Part shown: positions 52,165 to 61,396 of the stretch, piece after piece
How positions within the stretch are numbered: the first letter of the stretch is position 1
How the letters are laid out: each line of letters opens with the position of its first letter
Source: Chitinophaga sp. E66
GTDB taxonomy: Bacteria; Bacteroidota; Bacteroidia; Chitinophagales; Chitinophagaceae
Assembly: GCA_019285755.1 (NCBI GenBank)
Contig: CP079103.1
Coordinates: 4,650,001 to 4,714,000, forward strand
Reading direction: 5' to 3'
Length of the DNA: 64,000 nucleotides
Position numbers and translations under genes: made by a program
The notes under the pieces: model-generated
Seen by the model: only the letters and a program-made list of their open reading frames with translations
What the model was told of the DNA's origin: nothing
Database searches by the model: none

Positions 52165-52250
52165 AAAAAATATCGCGGTAATGCATCGGATTTTGATCAA
52201 CATCTATACCAAAATCCGCTATGGCGGCTACTTTTGGTAAAACGCGATAT
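52165..52250. other. Nested inverted repeats in the 5' region of the esterase gene
   Basis: Outer arms ATATCGCG (52170-52177) and CGCGATAT (52243-52250), extended by A and T tracts. Inner arms CGGATTTTG (52187-52195) and CAAAATCCG (52210-52218), plus a small CCGC/GCGG hairpin between. On the minus strand it lies 26-111 nt upstream of the esterase ATG. Could be a structured leader or operator. No known riboswitch class recognised. Confidence 0.5.
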
Positions 52251-52339
52251 GATTTTTCATAATTGATGGAAGAAGTTAATGTGCAAGAAATTCTACATCA
52301 TCCACAAGCTTCCACAGTCCTCCGGCCGTGAACCAAAAA

Positions 52340-52371
52340 AAAAAGCAAAGCGCCGGGGCACTTTGCTTTTT
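52340..52371 (-). terminator. Terminator after htpG
   Basis: AAAAAGCAAAG / CTTTGCTTTTT, 11-bp stem around CGCCGGGGCA. On the minus strand a long T-run follows. It is 22 nt past the htpG stop. Confidence 0.8.
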
Positions 52372-52392
52372 ATATTTTTAAATGACTGGCTA

Positions 52393-54214
52393 TTATTTTT
52401 CCATCAGCTCTACACTGCGGTTCACGAAAGCCGTGAGATCGGCGCCGGTGAGGAGCCCCTGCGAGAGAAGCGCCAGGTCGGCCAGGTTGCGCACCTGTTT
52501 CTCCTGCAATGCGCTGTCGCCTTCACCAAGGATGCGTTGGTAGATCGGGTGGTTTGCGTTCACGGTCATAGTGATCTCGTCGGGCATGCCGGCGTACCAG
52601 CTTGCTGCCGATCCGCCCATGGCGGCCATGTCTTTCATCCTCCGCATCAGTTCGCCGCGGGTAACGATCACGGGTTGGTCTTGCGCGCCGAGGCCTTTCA
52701 GTTCCACTTTCACATGCGGCAGGCTGAGCTGTCCGGTGAAAATGCCTTTCAGCTTGCCCTCCTGTTCCTCGCTCAGCACGCTTTGCGTAGCGGCGTCGGG
52801 GTTGATGAGATTATCGGCGATGTCGGCATCTACGCGGGTGAACATTACGTTTTCCCACTTCTGTTCCATCTGGTTGATGAAACCGGCATCTACCATGGTC
52901 TCCATCTTCACCACTTTATAACCTTTCGCTTTGGCGGCAGCTACGTAGCTGTCCTGCTGCGTGGGATTGGTGGAATAGAGGATCACCAGTTTATCTTCCT
53001 TATTGGTTTGCAGCGCGGAGGCGGCGGTGCGGTATTCTTCCAGGGTGTAGAAGGTAGAACCGTCCACGTCTTCCAGGAGGTGGAACTTACCGGCTTTGTC
53101 AAGGAATTTATCTTCTGTCATCATCCCGTACTTCACGAACAGGGCGATATGTTCCCATTTTTCTTCGAAAGACTTACGGTCGGTCCGGAACATTTCGTCC
53201 AGTTTGTCGGCCACTTTCTTGGTGATGTGGGCATTGATTTTCTTCACGTTAGGATCTCCCTGGAGGTAGCTGCGACTTACGTTCAGGGGATATCGGGCGA
53301 GTCGATCACGCCATGCAGGAGCATGAGGAACTCGGGCACGATGTTCTTCACCTCGTCTGTCACGAACACCTGGTTGGAATACAGGCTGATTTTGTCTTTC
53401 TGTATTTCGTACGACTTGGTGATCTTGGGGAAGTAGAGGATCCCGGTGAGGTTGAAGGGATAGTCCACGTTGAGGTGGATCCAGAACAGGGGCGGTTCCG
53501 CGAAGGGATACAGCTCTTTATAGAAAGCCTGGTAATCTTCGGCGGTCAGTTCAGCCGGCTTTTTGACCCAGGCGGGGTTGTATTGTTGATTTGTTCTCCC
53601 TGGAACTTGATGGGTACGGGGAGGAAGCGGCAGAATTTTTCGAGGATGGCGCGGATGCGGTGCTCGTCGAGGAATTCTTCGCTTTCTTCATTGATATGCA
53701 ATACGATATCGGTGCCGCGTGTTTCTTTCTCCGTGGGTTCGAGTTGGTATTCCGGGCTGCCGTCACATTCCCAGCGAACTGCCTGGGATTCGGGGCGCCA
53801 GGATTTGGTGAATATCTCTACCTGGGCAGATACCATGAAGGAGGAGTAAAAGCCGAGGCCGAAGTGGCCGATGATATTGGCGCCTTCACCTTGTCCTTTA
53901 TACTTCTTCACGAATTCTTCCGCGCCGGAGAAGGCGACCTGGTTGATGTATTTATCGACTTCTTCGGCGGTCATGCCGATACCGCGGTCGGAGATGGTGA
54001 TGGTTTTCTTTTCTTTATCGAGGGAAACGGTGACGTCCGTTTCTCCGGTTTCGCCTTTGAATTCGCCTACGCTGGCCAGTGTTTTAAGTTTCTGGGTAGC
54101 GTCTACCGCGTTGCTGACCAGTTCGCGCAGGAAAATGTCATGGTCGGAATAGAGGAATTTCTTGATGATAGGGAAAATGTTCTCTGTTTGTACACGTATG
54201 GCACCTTTCTGCAT
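52393..54214 (-). CDS. htpG: Molecular chaperone HtpG (Hsp90)
   Basis: ATP-dependent chaperone, about 607 codons. N-terminal GHKL ATPase: FPIIKKFLYSDHDIFLRELV, SNAVDATQKLKTLASVGEFK, TITISDRGIGMTAEEVDKYI, NIIGHFGLGFYSSFMVSAQV and ETRGTDIVLHINEESEEFLD. Middle domain: FWIHLNVDYPFNLTGILYFP, LYSNQVFVTDEVKNIVPEFL, and DVSREIL-like LNVSRSYLQGDP with KKINAHITKKVADKL. The C-terminal dimerisation part ends FVNRSVELMEK. Breaks near 53580 and 53285. The 255-nt gap to rpsF holds the rpsF promoter and no gene; no heat-shock inverted repeat was seen upstream of htpG. Confidence 0.96.
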
Positions 54215-54422
54215 ATGATTTTCGGTTTTAGACGGGAATTCCAGTCAAAGGCTGTGCCATGGCGGGGTGAACTGACAAGTTGACCGGTAGTCATGAAAAA
54301 ATATCCAGGTTGATTTTCAGCCAGTTGCGGGAATGGAGGAAGAAAGTGAGGTCTGGCGGGCGGTTGGGCGGGAAAAAGCTGGAAATTCGCGCTGGCAAAG
54401 CGTGGGAATCCAAAAAACCCTT

Positions 54423-54430
54423 TATCTTTG
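54423..54430 (+). promoter_or_regulatory. -7 box (TATCTTTG) of the rpsF-rpsR-rplI operon
   Basis: Exact TAnnTTTG in the context TTTATCTTTGCA, 40 nt upstream of the rpsF ATG. No clear TTTG is seen at -33. Confidence 0.75.
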
Positions 54431-54469
54431 CACTCCATTTTAATTTTAAATCACTAACAAGGGAAAATT

Positions 54470-54822
54470 ATGTCAAACTACGAATTGATGGTGATCTTTA
54501 CCCCTGTGCTTTCTGAGGAAGACTACAAAGCTGCCCAGAAAAAATTCGCTGACCTTGTGAAAGACAACGGCGGTGCGATTGTGCACGAAAATCCTGGGGC
54601 CTGAGATCACTGGCGTACCCGATCCAGAAGAAGACCACGGGCATGTACCTGGTACTGGAGTACACTGCGCCATCCGACTTCAATGACAAGCTGAAGATCC
54701 AGCTGAACCGCGACGAAAACGTATTGCGTTACATGTTTACCAAACTGGACAAGCACGCTGTTGCGTACAACACCCGGAAGAAAGGTAACTACGATGCTGA
54801 ACCTAAAACCGCAGAAGCTTAA
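54470..54822 (+). CDS. rpsF: Ribosomal protein bS6
   Basis: About 118 residues. Start SNYELMVIFTPVLSEEDYKA, then GLRSLAYPIQKKTTGMYLVL and LNRDENVLRYMFTKLDKHAV. One base is missing near 54597: CCTGGGGCC should be CCTTGGGGC, giving HENPWGLRSLAYPI. First gene of the S6-S18-L9 operon, with rpsR 3 nt downstream. Because S6 is universally present, this break is strong evidence of sequence error. Confidence 0.96.
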
Positions 54823-54825
54823 GTT

Positions 54826-55092
54826 ATGGCAGTTAAACAAGAAATCAAGTACTTAACCGCGGTTAAGCAAGAGAAGCGCCAGAAAAAATACTGCCGCTTC
54901 AAGAAATTAGGTATCAAGTATGTAGATTACAAAGATGCCGAGTTTCTGAAAAAGTTCCTGAACGACCAGGGCAAAATGCTGCCTCGCCGTATCACCGGCA
55001 ACTCGCTGAAATTCCAGCGCAAGGTGGCCGAGGCTATCAAGAAAGCTCGCCAGATGGCGCTGCTGCCCTATGTTACTGACCTTTTAAAGTAA
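54826..55092 (+). CDS. rpsR: Ribosomal protein bS18
   Basis: 88 residues, unbroken. KKYCRFKKLGIKYVDYKDAE, FLKKFLNDQGKMLPRRITGN and SLKFQRKVAEAIKKARQMAL are canonical. The N-terminus MAVKQEIKYLTAVKQEKRQ is typical of Bacteroidota S18. No zinc-binding Cys pair beyond the single Cys in KYCRF. It lies between rpsF and rplI with gaps of 3 and 6 nt. Confidence 0.97.
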   Translation: MAVKQEIKYLTAVKQEKRQKKYCRFKKLGIKYVDYKDAEFLKKFLNDQGKMLPRRITGNSLKFQRKVAEAIKKARQMALLPYVTDLLK

Positions 55093-55098
55093 GAAACA

Positions 55099-55544
55099 AT
55101 GCAAGTAATCTTAATACAAGACGTTGACAATCTGGGCCAGAAGAACGAACTGGTAGCCGTAAAGAACGGTTACGCCAGGAACTTCCTGATCCCCAAAAGT
55201 TCGCCGTAGAAGCCAGCGAATCTAACCTGAAGCAACTCAACGAGCGCCTGAAAGTGCAGAAAGTGAAAGAAGAGAAAATGCTCGCTGAAATCGCTAAGGT
55301 TGTTGAAGTACTGAAAGCCGCTCCCGTTAAAATCGGTGCGAAAACAGGTACCTCCGGCAAGATCTTCGGTTCTGTTACCGGCGTTCAGATCGCCCGCGCG
55401 ATTAAAGAACAAAAAGGTTATGAGATCGACCGCCGTCGTATCCATATCCTCGGTGATGTGAAAGAACTGGGCACTTACAAAGCCCGCCTCGATTTCGGTA
55501 AAGGCAACGAAGCCGAACTGGAATTTGAAGTGGTAGCTGAATAA
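55099..55544 (+). CDS. rplI: Ribosomal protein bL9
   Basis: About 149 residues. N-terminal domain MQVILIQDVDNLGQKNELVA then VKNGYARNFLIPK; central helix SNLKQLNERLKVQKVKEEKM; C-terminal domain GKIFGSVTGVQIARAIKEQK then EIDRRRIHILGDVKELGTYK. One break near 55197; one added A gives LIPKKFAVEASESNL. A strong terminator follows. Confidence 0.96.
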
Positions 55545-55563
55545 TCAGCCCGATCACCATATT

Positions 55564-55597
55564 AAAAACGCCGCATCTCACCTGATGCGGCGTTTTT
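55564..55597 (+). terminator. Terminator after rplI
   Basis: AAAAACGCCGCATC / GATGCGGCGTTTTT, 14-bp perfect stem, loop TCACCT, followed by T. Confidence 0.93.
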
Positions 55598-55739
55598 TAT
55601 GCCCGTTCCTCACAAGAACCCAACATTTTCCTACCGCATCCGGTAAAATCCTACTACGCAATATCTGCATGCACTCCTAAACGATTTCACTCCCGCTGTC
55701 TGTCAATATCAGCACCTAGCAAACCGAAAACTAGTAAAA

Positions 55740-56065
55740 AGCTCCCTGTAAACGGGAAACAGAACGAAAAAAACGACCTGTAACCCAGTAACAGGATTTA
55801 CCGGGCCACTGTAAACTAATATCAGACTTATCTAACATCAGGTGTAAACCTATTTTAGTACAAGACCAAGGGTGATGGAAAACCGCGAGAGGGGAACAAG
55901 AGGGAAGGGAGATAGAAGGGTGATAGGAGCGAAAGGGAAACTAGAGGGCAGCTAGAAGCAATGGCCCCTGCCGGGAGCCTGTAGGAACCTACCGGGCAAC
56001 TATTGGAACCGTGCAGAAAAGGTGGACTTGATGCGGAAGTGATCTGTACTTAATGCGTAATGAAG
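55740..56065. repeat. Degenerate 11-nt-period repeat array in a gene-free region
   Basis: The 620-nt gap 55598-56217 has no supportable gene. From 55890 to 56065 it can be read as sixteen consecutive 11-mers with no indel, neighbours resembling each other as doublets: AGGGGAACAAG/AGGGAAGGGAG, ATAGAAGGGTG/ATAGGAGCGAA, AGGGAAACTAG/AGGGCAGCTAG, CCTGCCGGGAG/CCTGTAGGAAC, CTACCGGGCAA/CTATTGGAACC. GTGGACTTGAT/CTGTACTTAAT and GCGGAAGTGAT/GCGTAATGAAG interleave at 22-nt spacing. Upstream, GTAAAC-type starts recur at 55748, 55780, 55811 and 55844 (spacing 32, 31, 33, near 3 x 11). Units are diverged (5-9 of 11 identical), so the evidence is the register, not sequence identity. The remaining parts (55598-55739 and 56066-56188) show nothing I can name. 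Confidence 0.6.
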
Positions 56066-56188
56066 ATATGACGTCTAACAGGCATACAAAGTGACGAAAG
56101 GGCGCCTGCAACCCATGGAAATGCCTGAAGGAGGATGGCCTGCCTTACGAAATTATGGGTTCTGTATGGATTGATAATGAAATACTTA

Positions 56189-56211
56189 GAATAAATATTT
56201 AACAAGATGGC
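56189..56211. repeat. Left 23-bp inverted repeat bounding the 56218-56989 gene
   Basis: Starts GAATAAATATTTAACAAG and ends ATGGC. It is the reverse complement of 56985-57007 with one mismatch, and similarity stops abruptly on both sides. It lies 6 nt beyond the 3' end of the enclosed gene. No target-site duplication was seen directly outside. Confidence 0.75.
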
Positions 56212-56217
56212 GGCCGG

Positions 56218-56989
56218 CTATTCCCGTTGGATGAAGTCATGACCGTCGACTTCGGGAGCCTGGCTAACGGTTGGTTGAGGCAACACCCGGGATTGTATAG
56301 CATAGGTTCTGGAGCGTGCAGGAGCTGCACTGAGCGTCTTGTTTTCTACCACTGCGATAATGTCGGCAGCAGTGAACTTCCGGTTGTGGGAGACGCATTC
56401 TTCCCGGAACATTCTCACCTGCAAAGTGACCAGCAGCGTGCCTTTCCGGGAACATCGATATTAAGATCGGCTCCTGGAATTGGGTGTAAGGATGCTCCAG
56501 GTCAATGTACAACACCGAGGCATCGGTGCCCGTTACCTGTTGGGTCGGGAAATCGATACGGGTGCCGATGAGCTTCACTTCCATGCGGATACAACCTGCT
56601 GGCGGCGCCAGTTCCTGGGCGGGGATGTGCAACCTGCCGTCTTGCGTGAACGTAGGCGAGACAGAGAACAAGTCGTTTACACCAGTGTGCTTGTTGAACC
56701 GGAAGCCCGCAAGGCCCGCGTGGTTATTGCGGCCCGCTTTTACGATGGTTCTGTTCAACTGGTTCACCATTCCGCCATCGCAGTGAATGTCCAGGTCGGG
56801 CATCACAGCACTGCGGATGAGGGCGCCCTTCCTGCTGGCGGCGCCGAACCATTTGGCAGCGTGCCGGGTGGACTGCGTCTGCCTGACCGTCTCCGGCATG
56901 GAGCGGATAAAATATTTACCGTTGCGCTTGTAGCCTATGAGACCACCGACCTTCCCGGTAAATTCAAATAAAGAAGCATTTCTGGCCAT
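56218..56989 (-). CDS. Hypothetical protein of a Bacteroidota family (MARN...GKVGGLIGYKRNG), in an inverted-repeat cassette
   Basis: About 257 residues after joining two frames at a break near 56445. N-terminal block MARNASLFEFTGKVGGLIGY, KRNGKYFIRSMPETVRQTQS, then helical AKWFGAASRKGALIRSAVMP. The middle is beta-rich (GFRFNKHTGVNDLFSVSPTF, RMEVKLIGTRIDFPTQQVTG). The C-terminal part is LQVRMFREECVSHNRKFTAA followed by DIIAVVENKT. Bacteroidota genomes I recall contain many ~250-residue proteins with this kind of N-terminus, some under DUF6266-like names; I cannot confirm membership and assign no function. No signal peptide. The gene fits almost exactly between 23-bp inverted repeats, the right one containing its start codon. 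Confidence 0.65.
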
Positions 56990-57007
56990 CTTGATAAATA
57001 TTTATTC
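56985..57007. repeat. Right 23-bp inverted repeat, containing the start codon of the enclosed gene
   Basis: Plus strand GCCATCTTGATAAATATT continuing to TTATTC at 57007; its complement includes the ATGGC start of the minus-strand gene. Pairs with 56189-56211 (22 of 23 bases). The core TAAATATTTA is itself palindromic, but the CATC/GATG flank fixes the inverted orientation. Confidence 0.75.
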
Positions 57008-57033
57008 AACCGGGAAGATACGACAGGTGATCC

Positions 57034-57067
57034 ATTCAAAAATGAGACAAATGTCTCACTATTGAAT
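57034..57067. promoter_or_regulatory. Interrupted palindrome, candidate operator upstream of the cassette gene
   Basis: ATTCAA (57034-57039) and TTGAAT (57062-57067) flank TGAGAC (57043-57048), AAAT, GTCTCA (57053-57058). Centred about 60 nt before the minus-strand start at 56989. No T-tract, so an operator is likelier than a terminator. Confidence 0.45.
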
Positions 57068-57137
57068 GCTCATTCGCAGCCCTTAAGCATTGCAAAAAAC
57101 GCATTATCAGACTGATAATAAATACTTTACGTGAAAA

Positions 57138-58411
57138 TTACTCGTAGCGCAACGCTACAATGGGATCCAGGCGGGACGCCTTGACCGCCGGGTAAATCCC
57201 CGACACCAGGCCTACCCCGGCACAAACGATAATACCCCTATGGTCCATAACCAGGGCACGAAGAAGGATGACCCCATAAGACTGGCCACCGGGTTCCCCA
57301 CTAAAATCCCCAGGATCACGCCCAGTAAGCCACCCAGTATGCTGATGATCACCGACTCGAATACGAACTGCAGCCGGATCGTAGGGGCTGTGGCGCCCAG
57401 CGCCTTATTCACCCCGATCTCGCGCGTCCGCTCCGCAACGGACACCAGCATGATATTCATCAGACCGATCGCCGAGCCCACCAGGGTGATGAACCCAATG
57501 ACCGTAGCAGCTGCCGTAACCATGCCTAACTGACGGAACAGCATTTCAGCGATACTATCGCTCCGGCTGATATAAAAGTTATTCTCTTCGTTGACGTCCA
57601 TATGCCTGATTACCCGGAAGAGGCCCGTTGCTTCGCCTATGGCTTCGTCCATCAGCTTGATATCCGCCACGTTGACATTGATCTGGTACGATGCCCAGGG
57701 CCGGTTAAAAACCCGCCGCGTACTCGTCACCGTTGTGATCACCACATTATCCGCACTGAACATATTGCTGCTACCCTTGCTCCAATATCCCTATCACACG
57801 GTATCTCACGTTCCCTAGCCGCACATTGGAATTAAGCGCCCGCTCGGGGAATTCCCGAACAGCGTCTTGGCAACGTCCCATCCGAGAATGGCCACGTTGC
57901 GCCCTGATTCTATGTCCGTCTTCGTAAAATTGCGGCCGTATTGCAGCGTGTAGTTATTGAGGGACAGGTAACTTTCATCTCCCCTATCACCTGTATATTG
58001 GGATTGGTCTTAAAGTTCTCGCGGTATACCGTCATCCCTCCACCGGCGCGGAACATGAGCCCCACGGTAGCCGGGAAATCGTAGCGTTTTTTGAATTCCA
58101 TCGCTTCGCCGAAGGTGATGACCTTGTTCTGGTTGGATGTACGTACCCGGCGGCGCGGCCCGGCGGTATTTCCTTTAACCGCCCCTCCCCGTTCCCCATA
58201 CGGATCCGCATTTCGCGGTTACGGATAGAGAACCCGTTAGCGCCCATGCTGGCGAAACTGTCGTAAATCTTGTATTGCAACGCGTCGATCACCGTGAGGA
58301 TACTCACGAGCGCCATGATGCCGAAGGCGATTACCGTAACGGTAAGGCCCGCCCGGAGGCGGTTGGCGCTCACGGAGCGCAGAGCGAGGAAAAAACTTCT
58401 GTTGTACGCAT
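57138..58411 (-). CDS. ABC transporter permease, MacB/FtsX type
   Basis: About 425 codons. N-terminal membrane helix (LTVTVIAFGIMALVSILTVI) after FFLALRSVSANRLRAG; periplasmic MacB-PCD domain (SFASMGANGFSIRNREMRIR, YRENFKTNPNIQVIGEM, VRLGNVRYRVIGIL-like segment); then three C-terminal FtsX helices: MVTAAATVIGFITLVGSAIG, MNIMLVSVAERTREIGVNKA, LQFVFESVIISILGGLLGVI. End RLDPIVALRYE. Breaks near 57215, 57770-57850, 57975, 58140 and perhaps at the T6 run by 58393. ATG at 58411 is chosen because T7 there gives MRTTEVFFLALRSVSANRLR. No ATPase gene is adjacent. Likely mechanotransmission exporter of a peptide, lipid or drug; substrate unknown. Confidence 0.88.
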
Positions 58412-58484
58412 AACGACCGTTGACTAAAGTTAACGGTTTTCCATCATCTGTAGGCTGTAAACGCCTCAGATTTTGCCATAAAAA

Positions 58485-58511
58485 AACGGCAAGACGCATC
58501 GTCTTGCCGTT
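58485..58511 (-). terminator. Terminator of the nuo operon
   Basis: AACGGCAAGAC / GTCTTGCCGTT, 11-bp stem, loop GCATC; a T7 run follows on the minus strand. It is 25 nt past the nuoN stop and before the permease gene. Confidence 0.88.
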
Positions 58512-58535
58512 CTCCGTAAAATATCATTGTCTTCC

Positions 58536-59898
58536 TTACAGGTACTGCAACAGCAGGTTGGGGAAAATACCCAGTAAGATCACGATCGCTGCGGCGAGTA
58601 CCAGCAGGGCTTTGAAGCCGGGGGTAACGTGCTGCGTGTCAGCATCTCCCGCCTTGAAATACATCGCGATGATCACGCGGAAATAGTAGTAGGCGCTGAT
58701 CGCGGCGCAAAGCACACCGATGATCACCAGCCAGAGCAGGTTGCCCTGTTGAACGGCGGCGCTCAGTACGAAGTATTTCGCGAAGAAACCGGCCGTCAGC
58801 GGGATACCCGCCAGGGAGAAGAGGAATATCGCACATACCACGGCTACCAGGGGCTGCCTGCGGGCAAGACCGTTGAAGCCGTCGAAGGTGTAGTCGTTCA
58901 TTTTCAGCAGGATGGCGAAGATACCGATGGTTGCCACGCTATAAGCTGCAGCATAAAGTATCATCCCTGGCTGGACATTTCATTATGCGCCACGATGGCA
59001 AACAGCATGAAGCCTGCCTGCGCAATACTGGAATAAGCCAGCATACGTTTGACGCTCTGCTGGAAAACTGCGGTGAGGTTACCGATGATGAGCGTGGCCG
59101 CGGTGATGATCGCCAGGATCAGCTGCCAGTGGCGGCTCAGGTCTCCACCAGAGAAGCTCACATGGAACAGGCGCATGAAAGCGATGAAGCTCGCCGCTTT
59201 CACGATGGTAGCCATAAATGCGGTGAACACGGTGGGAGAGCCATCGTACACATCGGGCGTCCAGAAGTGGAAGGGAGCGGCAGACACTTTAAACGCCAGG
59301 GCAAAACCCAGCAGGATGATGCCGCACAGTGCCAGGGGCTCAGTTCCCCGGTTCCCAGGCCCATCTCGCGGAGATCGAAGGTACCGGTGGCGCCGTAGAT
59401 GAGCGCGATGCCCATCAGGAGGATCCCTGTGGTGAAGGAGCCCATGAGGAAGTACTTCAGCGATGCCTCATTGCTCTTGAGGTTCTTCTTATCCGCGCCC
59501 GCAAGGATGTATTGGGGGATGGAAATGATCTCGATGGCGAGGAACAGCATCAGCAGATTGCTGTAAGCGCCGGTGAGCATGATGCCCGCGAGAATGAAGA
59601 AGATCAGGGCAAAGTAGTCCGCCACATCGTCGCCCACTTTCTCGAAAGCGCTGCCGCACAGCAGGAAATAGAGCGCCGTGGAGGCGATGGCAACGGCATT
59701 GAACAACACGGAGAAAGAACTGACTTCCACCATGCCGTGCAACACGCCGAAACCTTGCTGCGCATCGAGCAGATTGGCGATGAAGGCGAGCACCGTGCCG
59801 GCGATCGCAAAATATTTGATATACTGCTTTTGTTTGACAACCAGTCCCACGAACATCAGAATAATTCCAAATACAGCAGTCGTAATTAATGCGTTCAT
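58536..59898 (-). CDS. nuoN: NADH-quinone oxidoreductase subunit N
   Basis: Antiporter-like proton-pumping membrane subunit of complex I, about 454 codons, multiple hydrophobic helices. Motifs: LLMLFLAIEIISIPQYILAG, SNEASLKYFLMGSFTTGILL, KVSAAPFHFWTPDVYDGSPT, VKRMLAYSSIAQAGFMLFAI, LFSLAGIPLTAGFFAKYFVL. Breaks near 59338 and 58975. Last gene of the nuo run, followed by a terminator. Confidence 0.95.
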
Positions 59899-59927
59899 AT
59901 CTTAACGTTACAGAATCATTTATTAAA

Positions 59928-61371
59928 TCAACGTCCGGTCAGAGCGGCTACGGTGTTTACAATCCCGGTACCGGAAACGAGTTCCAGTAGCGGTTTCGGA
60001 TAGAAGCCGAGCACGAAGATCATGGCGGTGATACAAACCAGCGCTACCATTTCGCCGCCTTTCAGGTCTACCGTGGTGGCAGTAAGGGCGTTGGTTTCAC
60101 CGAACAGTACTTTCTGCAGCATGCGCAGCATATACACGGCAGCCAGGATAATGGCGATCGCGGATACCGCGGCGAACCAAACGTTGTGCTGGAACAACCC
60201 GCTGAACATGAGGAACTCACCGATGAAGCCGTTGGTCAGCGGCAGCGCGATATTGGCGAGGCTGATGATCACCAGGAGGATAGACAGTTTTGGCGCCACC
60301 GAAGCGATACCACCGAGCTGCTGCATATTCTTGGTGCCCAGCCGCTGTTCGATCACTTCGATGATGATCCAGAGGCCGATGATGTTGATGCCGTGGTTGA
60401 ACATCTGCACCTGCACGCCGGCAAGGCTCTGTTCGTTATTGGCGAAGATCGCGGCGCTCATGAGCCCAATGTGGGCGATGGACGAATAAGCGATCAGCTT
60501 CTTCAGGTCGGATTGCATGATGGCGATGCACGATGCGTAGATAATGCCGATCACACTGAGGAGGATAGCTGCTTCCTGCCACATGTAAGCGCCCTGCGGG
60601 AGCACAGGTATGAGCCAGCGCATCACGCCGAACAGTCCCATCTTCACCATGATACCGCTCAGCACCATCGTAACGGGTGTGGGCGATTGCTCGTAGGCAT
60701 CGGGCTGCCAGGTGTGGAACGGAAATACCGGCATCTTGATGGCAAAAGCCACGAAGAAGAGCCAGAACAGCCAGCTTTGCTCGTTGTTGCTGAGGGTCAG
60801 ACTGGTGAAGGTCTGCCAGCTGAACGAACCGCTGGTCTGGAAGTAGATGTAAATGATACCCACCAGCATCAGCAGGGAGCCGGCGAAGGTATACACGAAG
60901 AATTTAAACGTCACCGGGATGGCTTTCTCGCCGCCCCAACCGGAGCAGAGGAAATACACCGGGATGAGGGCCAGTTCCCAGAACACGTAAAACAGCAGGG
61001 CGTCGTAAGAAAGGAAGACGCCGAGCATACCCGCCATGGAAAGAAGCATGAGGCCATAAAAGGCACCGGATCTTTCGTAGCTGCGGTTAAATACGGTAAT
61101 AAAGATGAGCGGGAAGGAAACCGTCGTGAGCAGCACGAGCATGAGGCTCAGGCCGTCCAGTCCGAAATTGAGCTGGCTGCCCAGCTGGGGATCCAGTTGG
61201 CGGTGAAGCTGAGGGCTTCGGGGCCGTCCGGAATTGCTGCCAGGCGGCCAGGGTAACGGCCAGCGTGGCCAGCGAGGATATCAGGCTGAATACTTTGGCG
61301 CCGCGGCCGCTGAGTCCGAATGTAATCAGGCCCGTCACCAAAGGAATCAATATGAGTAATACTGTCAACAT
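59928..61371 (-). CDS. nuoM: NADH-quinone oxidoreductase subunit M
   Basis: Antiporter-like proton-pumping subunit of complex I, about 481 codons. N-terminus MLTVLLILIPLVTGLITFGL, then (after breaks near 61145-61225) NWIPQLGSQLNFGLDGLSLM. Conserved YVFWELALIPVYFLCSGWGG with the key Glu, FFVYTFAGSLLMLVGIIYIY, VFPFHTWQPDAYEQSPTPVT, LKKLIAYSSIAHIGLMSAAI and IALPLTNGFIGEFLMFSGLF. It lies 29 nt upstream of nuoN and 25 nt downstream of nuoL. Confidence 0.96.
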
Positions 61372-61396
61372 ATCTTTTTCTTAATCCGCTATCGAT

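Noticed and set aside
55740..56065. CRISPR array
   Set aside because: Repeats are 11 nt, diverged and contiguous. There are no identical 24-47 nt repeats separated by unique spacers and no cas genes in the window.
56189..56255. A second forward gene starting at the left inverted repeat (ATG GCG GCC)
   Set aside because: The frame closes after about a dozen codons and overlaps the well-supported minus-strand gene. At most it is a relict start.
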